Of a stretch of DNA of 63,401 bases, positions 49,001 to 58,000 are shown one piece after another (the stretch's first letter is position 1; the number at the start of each line of letters is the position of its first letter). The position numbers and the translations under genes are program-made. A model generated the notes under the pieces. It saw nothing but the letters and a program-made list of their open reading frames with translations, ran no database searches and was not told where the DNA came from. The stretch covers positions 1 through 63,401 of IMG/VR virus record IMGVR_UViG_3300025154_000092, one strand, 5' to 3'. This DNA comes from a virus.

Positions 49001-52000
49001 GAGCAAAGGTCAGATGGCCAGTATGTGAAGATTTTTGGAGCCCTCCAGTTTCAGAGATCGGAAAACTTTAAGCTCCAATCCGAGGTGGAAGAGGAAGAGA
49101 AAAAAGGGGCAAAATTCAAGAAGGGCGATCGGGTGGTGATCACCGGTTATGGAGAAGCGGAGCCGCGGCATGGGGAGATAAGCGATGTGCGCGGGTGGGC
49201 GTTTCGTCCGCTCTTCGGGGCTGGTGGGCAGTCTGCGACGGAATACGACTATGACGTGAAGACCGACCAGGGCGCTACGTGGCATGGGAATGATCAGAGG
49301 ATCGTGAAAGAGACCGAGCGGCCGGAGAAGGTTGTCCCAGACATCCTTCGGGGTAATACCTATATGGAGCCTGACTATGTTCTCCGTTCGATTGCGAGTA
49401 ATAGAAGAACGGCAAAGGAGAACAGAGCATCGGCGGGCAGGGCAAAGAAGGCCAGCAGGATCAGTGGGTACAGGAGACAGGCGGCAGAAGCGGACCAAGC
49501 TGCCGATGATCTGCAGGCGGCCTTCGATGAATGGGCGAAGAAATACCCGGAGGAGGCGGCGAAGTACCGGAAGACAGAAGGCGGAGGACAGAGGACGGCA
49601 ACCGAAAAGACAGTTGCGGGGGCAACGGAGACCCTCCGGGATTACGGCATCGATGCAACGAAGACCACGACCAAGAACGGGAAGCCGGTTTGGGAAGTCT
49701 CCGGGAATACGAAGCCCTATGCCGAAGAGATGAAGAAGGCGGGCGGGCGATGGTATGGGCCGAAGAAGGTGTGGTCTTTTTATGGGGAGGAGGATCCTAC
49801 TGCCCGGATCCTGGAGGCGCTGCCGAAGAAGGAAGGGACCCAAGGGACGGCAGAGACGAAAGGAATACCTAACCGCGGAGTGGCCAGCATCACGGGGAAG
49901 AAGCCGGAAGTGCCGGCCGAGACAGAGAAGCCTCAAACCCAAGAGGAAATGCTGGCCGCGGTGAGCGACTTCTTCAAGGGGGACAGGCCTGTTGTCTCCT
50001 GGACATTTAAGCAGTCCCTCGAGGAGTTTAACCGCAAGACGGTTGAAAGCCTTTCCTATGTGGGGAAACTCGTTTCAAGGGAAGAGCTGGCCAATGGCTG
50101 GGTGAAGGTGACCTATGAAAAGGTCGGTGAAAAACCTGTAACTCCCCAGGTGCCCACGGCCGGCGAGAAGGCACGCGAGACGGTTGACCATGTTAAGAAC
50201 GCTGTTGACAAGTTTAAAGCAATAAATAAGATATTGGGTGAGAAGGGTTCTCTCGGCGGACCGGTGGAGCAGGGGAAATACGACCTGATCCGGCCGCTCC
50301 TCAAGGAAGCATGGGATGAAATTGTTGCAGCCGGGAAATCGGCCAAGGAGTTTGTCCAGCTCGCTCTTCAAAACCTCTCACCCAAAGGCAGACCCTATTT
50401 CGAAAAGTTTGTCAGAGAGGAGATAAGCCATGCAAAGCCTGAGCCTGCAGGAACTGAAGAAGCAGAAGCCGAGCGACATCCAGATCGAGAGGCCGTGGGA
50501 AGAGCCGGAGTGGGAGGCGCACCTGCAGTACCTCCTGAACTACCACCCGGCAGCGACCTGGGAACTGTTTCAGAACGACCGGCCGGAGCTGGAGAAGAGG
50601 CTGAAACAGGCGGTGCAGAAGGGGGTGTATTACCGGGTGCTGTACCGGCTGGAGGGGAAACTGGAGCCGGACCAGATCGAGGAGAAGGTGCTCAACCTGG
50701 TGGCCCCAAGCGAGGAGCAACCAAAAGAGCCCCTTCCGGAAGAGCAGGAAAACCTCGTGCTCGCCTGGAGCCGCAATCTGCAGAGTTAGCCGAAGCCAAC
50801 CAGAACCACCGGATTGAGCCGGACGACGAGCTCGTGCCCCGCGGGGACGAGAAACGGATACAGGCGAACATCCGGGCCATAAAGCTTGTCAAGCAGCTCA
50901 TATCCGAAGAGCGAAACCCCACCAAAGCGGAAAAGAAGATCCTCGCCCAATACGTGGGCTGGGGAAAGTTTTCCGAGCGCATATTCAACAAGGAATTCGA
51001 CCGCTATGTGAGGGAGTACCGAGGGAAGACCCATACGGTGTGGGCGCCCTATGGCCAATCCGCAGAGAAGGAATATACCCCTGAGGATTTCTTCGGCAGA
51101 TACGGGGAAGAGAACGAGCGTAAGATAGAGGCTTACAAGAAGTGGGAGACAAAGTACGGCAAGGAGCTCCATCCTTTGCTCGGCGGCATGTTGACCGAAG
51201 AGGAGTGGAAGGCGGCCGAGGCCTCCACCCTGAATGCCCACTATACCAGCCGGCAGATCATCTCCTCGATGTGGGACCTGGCAGAACGGCTTGGATTCAA
51301 GAAGGGAACGGTACTCGAGCCGGCTGCCGGCGTGGGGCATTTCTTCGGGCTCATGCCGGAGAGTGTTGCCGCGGGATCGAAACTCATCGGCGTGGAGCTC
51401 GATACCATTTCGGGCGCCATTCTCTCCAAACTCTACCCTCAGGCGGATATCCGTGTAAAAGGCTTTGAGGAAAGCAACATCCCTGACAATTCCGTGGATC
51501 TCGTGATCACCAATGTCCCGTTCGGTCGCTGGGGCATATTCGATGCCAGGCATCCCGATTACTCCAACTGGTCCATTCACGACTACTTTCTTGCCCGATC
51601 GATCGATACGGCGCGGCCCGGCGGCCTGGTGATAGCGATCACCTCGCACTGGACCATGGACAAGGTTACGGGCGGAGAGAAGCGGGAATACTTTGCCAGG
51701 AAGGCCGATCTTGTCGGCGCAATCCGGCTGCCGAATACCGCTTTCCAGGAGAACGCCGGCACGGAGGTTGTGACCGACATCCTGGTGTTCCGGAAGAAGG
51801 ACAACTCATTCCGGCCGGAGATCCTGCCTTTTCGAAGCATCAAGAGCGTGCCCGTACCTGAAGGAAAGGATAAAAGCGCGGATGTAAACGAATACTTCGC
51901 CGATCATCCCGAGATGGTTCTCGGCAGACACTCCCTTTCGGGCACCATGCGGAGAGGCGGGGACGATGAATACACCCTGCTTCCGGACCCTGCAAAGCCC

Positions 52001-55000
52001 CTGGATCAAGGCATGAGGGATGCCATAAGCGCACTGCCCGAGAACATCCACGGGTATGTGGAAAAGACGGCGGAGCAACCCATTTTCTTTGCCTCTGAAG
52101 GGGCAAAGGATGGGGTGCTGTACGAAAAGGACGGCAAGCTCTACATGGTGGAAGACGGTAAATATGTTCAACCCACCTACCACAACAGCGCCGGCAAGCT
52201 GGTCCATCTGAGCGATGCGCAGATAGCGCGTGCCCGGCGATACCTGGAGCTGAAAGCGGCAACAAAGGCCCTGATCAACAAGATGAATCAGGACGAGGCT
52301 ACCGACGAGGAGATCAAGGAGCTCCAGGGGAACCTGAACGATGTGTACGACAGGTTCGTCAAGGAGTTCAACTACCTCAATCATCAGAGCAACGGCTTTC
52401 TCCGGTTGATCGACGGGGAATTCCCGATCACCGATGCCCTGGAGCAGATCGAGCAGGTTATTGAAAAGGATGAAAAGGGGCAGTCGCGGTACCGCAAGGT
52501 GTTTCACAAGATCGGGATGTTCTTCAAGAGAACGATTTTCCCCTTCAAGGAACCCGAGGCGGCGGAAAGCGTGGAGGATGGCGTCAATCTCTCCCTCATA
52601 TACCGCGGGAATATCGATCTGCATTACATTGCCAAGGTGACCGGCAAGGATCAGGACGGGGTTAGAAAGGAGATCCTGGAGAGCGGTGCTGCCTACCTGA
52701 ACCCGGTAAGCGGACTCCTGGAGGCCTCGGATGAATACCTCTCCGGCAATGTGGTGCGCAAACTGCGCGAGGCCGAGGCGGCTGTAAAGGAAAATAAAGA
52801 CTTTGAAAAGAACGTGAAGGCCCTCAAAGGTGTTCAGCCGAAATTCATCGACATCGAGCAGGCGCATTTCCGGTTGGGAACACCCTGGATCCCCACAGAA
52901 TCCGTTGAAGGCTTTCTCGAGGAAAGCCTGGGTGTGGAGGCTAAGGTAGAGCTCGTAAGGACGAAGGAGTTCACGAGGTTTCATGTCAGGATAACGAACG
53001 ACAGGTATAGCACGAAAAACGAAAAGACATGGGGGGTTTCCTGGAAACAGAAATCGCACGAGCAGGAAGATGAAGAAAAGGCGACGGGATCGGTGCGGAC
53101 GCTTCTTGGAACCGATTTGATCGAGGACGCGCTGAACCTCAAGATTGCAGAGGCCACGGATACGATCGACGTGGGGGACAGGAAGAGCATCCAGCGAAAG
53201 AACAAGAATGCGAGCATCGCCGCACAGGACAAACAGAATGAGATCCAGGACGCTTTCAGGACCTGGGCCCGGGGACACAAGAAATGGGCTTCGGAGTATG
53301 CGAAGCTTTTCAACGAAAACGAGAATCAGTACAAGGTGCGGGAATTTCCCGTTCCGACGATCACGCATTTCCCCAATGCCTCGCAGGATATCACCCTGCG
53401 CGACGAGCAGAAACGTGCGGTCATGCGCGGGCTGCGCGAATCCGCGCTGTTCGCTTACGGCGTGGGGACCGGCAAGACCTATATCATCATTACGACCGCC
53501 ATGGAGATGCGGCGGATAGGCACGGCCCGAAAGCCCTGCATTGTGGTTCAGAATTCCACCCTGGGGCAGTATGCCTCTTCTTTCAGGCGCCTTTATCCGG
53601 GTGCAACCGTTCTCATCCCGAACGAGAAACAGCGATCGGCAAAGCAGAGAAACCGCTTGATGATGCAGATTGCCCAGAACGATTGGGATGCAATCATTAT
53701 CCCCAAGAGTTTTGCCAATATGATCGCCGACGATCCGGCCCGGGAGCAGGCATACGTCCAGGAACAAATCGACATGATGGAAGAAGCCCGGTGGGCTGCC
53801 GAGCAGGAGGAAGGAAAAAACTCGTTCAAGGTAAAGGACCTCAATGCTGCAATAAGAGCCAAGGAGCAGCACCTGAAGAAACTCCTTGCCCGGCACAAAG
53901 ACAATGTGCTCACGTTCGAGCAGTTGGGCATAGATGCGCTCATTATCGATGAGGCGCACGATTACAAGCGCTCGGACTTCTTTACGAAGATGGACAAGGT
54001 TCGCGGCATCGATCGGGGATCGTCACAGCGCAGCGCTTCGATCTATCTCAAGATCAGGCACGTACAGGAGAAGACGGGCGGTAAAAACGTGATACTTGCG
54101 ACCGGAACCCCCATCAGCAACACGATGGCGGAGCTCTGGACCATGCTCAGGTATGTGCGGCCGGACATCCTTGATGAGTTTAACAGCGGGCTCTTCGATG
54201 ATTTCGCCGGCAACTTCGGCGAGGTGGAAATCAGGACCGAGGAGACGGCGGTCGGGACCTTCAAGGATATACAGCGTTTCTCGAAGTATGTGAACGGCCG
54301 TGCCTTGCTCACTATGTGGCGTGCTGCGACGGATGTGCTGCTTACCAAACATGCCGGCCTGGATCTACCCGCGGTAAAGGGCGGGAAACCGGAGATGATC
54401 AAGGTTGCACGCTCAAAGGACCTGCGGGTGTTCATGAGGGACCTGAGGGAAACGTACCGGGCGTGGGAGAATCTTTCGGGGAAGGAAAAACGGCTTAACA
54501 GGCACGTGCCCATTGTACTTTATGGCCTTGCAAAAAAGGCATCTGTGGATTTGCGGCTTGTCAACCCCATTGCGTACGGCGACGACCCGGAGAGCAAGCT
54601 CAACACGGTTGTGAAAACCGTTCACGATGTGTGGAAGAAGAGCACGCCGGAGAGCTCCACCCAGCTTGTATTCCTGGATATTTATCACGACAGCGAAAGA
54701 AAGTTCGATGCCCACGAGGACATAAAACAGAAACTCATCAAGCTGGGGATCCCGGAAGAGGAGATCGCCGTCGTCGAGCAGGTAAAGGGCGATGCCCGGA
54801 CCGAGGCCATGTGGCAGAAGGTGAGGGAAGGGAAGATCCGCGTGGCGATCGGCCACAGGGAAAAGCTCGGCGTGGGGGTGGATGTGCCTCAAAAGCTGAT
54901 CGCCGTGCACCATGTGGATCCACCTCAGAGGCCGATGGACTACGAGCAGAGCAACGGCCGGATTGTGCGGCAGGGAAACGAGAACCCGGAGGTGATGATA

Positions 55001-58000
55001 TTCAACTACGGCGTCGAAAAGACCCTGGACAGCGTTTTGTTTGACAGGCTGGCCATGAAGCAGTTCTTCATCGACCAGGTGCTTACAGGGCAGATCGAGG
55101 GGGATACCTTTGACGACCCTTTCACCGAAGAGCAGATGAATTTTTCCGCCATGCAGGCGGCGCTCATCGGGGATCCGGCGATCAATGAAAAGGTGGAGGT
55201 GGACGCAAAGTACAAGAAGCTGAAGATCGCCAAGCGTACCCACGAGCAGAGGCAATCGGATGCACGCTATAACATCAGGAGCCTTGAAGAGGATAAAATA
55301 CCGCGTAGAGAAGGGGAAGTTGCGACATACAGGAAGGAAGCCGAGGCGGTAAAGGCAGCCAGGGCGGATGCAAAGTTCTGGAAGGAGGTCACGCTTCCCG
55401 ATGGAAAGGCGGTTTCGCGGAAAGAGGCGCTTGAATGGGCGCAGGCGCAATGGGAGGCTTTTGGGAAGGAGACGAAAGATCGGGCAGCCAAGATCACGGT
55501 AAAAGACTGGAATGTGCTCCTCGAGGCGCACAAGTGGAGAGAAGCCATTCCGGAGTGGACGCAGGCGATAAAGATCGGGCACGGCTTTGTGGTGAATTTC
55601 GAGTCTGACGTTGAGTTTGTTACAACGGATATTGAACGGAACAAGCTCAAAAATAAGGACACGGTAAGGCCGATAATTGATCTGAGATGGAAGCTCAGCC
55701 ACGATGATTTCGGGGTGATGACGGTTTCGAGGCAAATTGTGGCGCCGTCCTCCGTGCAGCAGGCGATAGGGGCGGCGCTGGATGCGCCTGCCGAGCACCT
55801 TGCTTACCTGGAGCGGAACCTTCAGAAAGACAAAGAATCCCTTGCCGAATACAAAGAGATCGCCAAGGAGACCTTCGACAAAGAAGAGGAGTTGGCGGCC
55901 ACAGGGAAGCGGCAGCGTGAGCTCGAAGACTACTTGAGAACGAAGGTCATCGAGGAGGAGGATGAAGACCTGCGGGACGTGGAGGGCAGCGCCCAGGGGA
56001 TACTTGACAACATCCTGAGGGACGCGGATGAAGAGACAACCGGAGCCGCGGCGGCGCCGGAGGAGGAGGAAGAAGCGGCGGCGGCAAAGGAAAGAGCGGC
56101 GATTGATATAACACTGAAAAAGGGGGAAAGACTCTACTATTTTAACAAAGACGGCACGTTTTACCCGGTTGCGGGCCGGCCGGTCGATGTGGTGCCTTAT
56201 GGTGAATTCTTTGTTCACAAGGAAGGGAAATCCGATGTCTGGGAAGTCAGGGAAGTGCGGTCCGGTTTCAAGTGCGGCCAGGGGAACAGCATTGAAGAAG
56301 CCGTAAATATGGCCATATCGCAGTTCGAGCGCGTAGGAGAAGAAAAGGGCAAGCAGCTCATCGATGAGGCGGTGGAGGAGTCCGGCGAGTCTCCGGCTGT
56401 GAAGCAGGAGCAGTACAGCGTAGCGGGCCGGGAACGGGCCAGGGCACGGAAGCAGGTTACGCCGGCGGTGACGATCGATGATGTTCGGAAGATCTTCAAG
56501 GGGCAGCCGGTTGTGCTCACTCCTGAGGGGGAGATCAAGGTTTTCCCTCGAGAGCATAGGAGTGTGACCATCAAGTCGGTGGAGCAGATTACACCGAATA
56601 GCGTTGCCCTGAACATTGCCTATGGTGTGGAAAAGGTAAAGGGCGAAATTGCAGGGAAATACAAGGATGGCGAGATCTCGCTGCAGCGGGACGTGTCGGA
56701 CAAGTGGACGCTGACCCATGAGAGCTATCACTTCATGGAGGATGCCGGCATTGTCTCGCATGCCGACGTGGGGATCCTGAGGGCGAAGATCAGGAGCCTG
56801 GAGAATAAGGGCAAATGGACACCGGTAAACCCCAAAGACATTGGAGGCGGCGAGGACCGGGCGGCCTGGGTGACCGAGCAGCTCAAGGGGATTTACGACG
56901 TAAAGACGCTCACAGGGCAGATCCTGCAGAAGATCCGGCAGTTCATCGACCGTGTGATGGCGGCCTTCGGGATCCGGACGGCCGGCGCGGTGACCAGGGA
57001 TATTGAGACGGGAAGAGTGTTTGAGGGCAGAGGACAGAGGACAGAGGACGTAGGACAGCAAAAAGATCTTTTTGAAGTAAAGGTGTCCCCTACTGCCGGG
57101 CAGGCTAGTGCCGTGTTTCTGGGGTATCAGGAGACAGGCAGGGGAGGGAAGATTGCCCTTTTCAACATCGAGGGCGGAGAGCGCGACGGGAGCACGGTTT
57201 CGGCGGATACGCTCAAGGAGTTGGGGATTGACGTGCCTGAGGTCTCGGAAGAGCAGGAGTGGTATGCCATTGCAAAGCAGCCTCCGGGAAAGATTGTGGC
57301 GCAGGAGATCGAGCAGAACCGTTCGTTCGTGAACAAGATCTTTGAGCTTAGAGACGTGGCGAAGCTCAGAATCCAGAACCAGGTGTCGGAGCTGCAGCGG
57401 GAAGTGCAGAAGATGGCCGGCAAGGCCAGCAGGCGAAAGTTTACCCTGGGCTTTGCGCACAACAAGGAGCTCAAGCGTAGCATGGCATCGGATCAGCTCG
57501 ACCGGGCCATGATGGTTTACCGGGACCTGCAGACGAAACCTGAAAAGGCCGATGAGTTCAAGACCTGGGCCGAACAAAAACTGAAAGACAAGGACACTTC
57601 GGCAAAGGACAGGCTCACGATCAAAGGCCAATTGACACTGCTGGACCAGGCTCTTAACCTCACGCAGGAGCAAAAGGACTTTGCCATGGCCAAGTTGGGC
57701 GAGCTCTTCGAGAAGGCATTTGAGCTTGCCAAACGGACCAAGATCATCCAGACGCACAGGGACAATTACGTGCGGCGGTTGTGGAACCTGCCTGAAGGGA
57801 AAGAAGAGCAGTTTACCGGGTCCGGATCCGGGTACGGCTTTTCGGTGTACACCACTGCGGCCAAGAAGAGGACCCTGCCGACGATCCTCGACGGCTGGAT
57901 GGCGGGGTATGACCTCAAGGTAAAGGGGCTCACGAACAGCTACGAGAAGTACCTTACCGAGCTTGCGACCATCATTGCCAACAAGGCCTTCATCCAGAGG

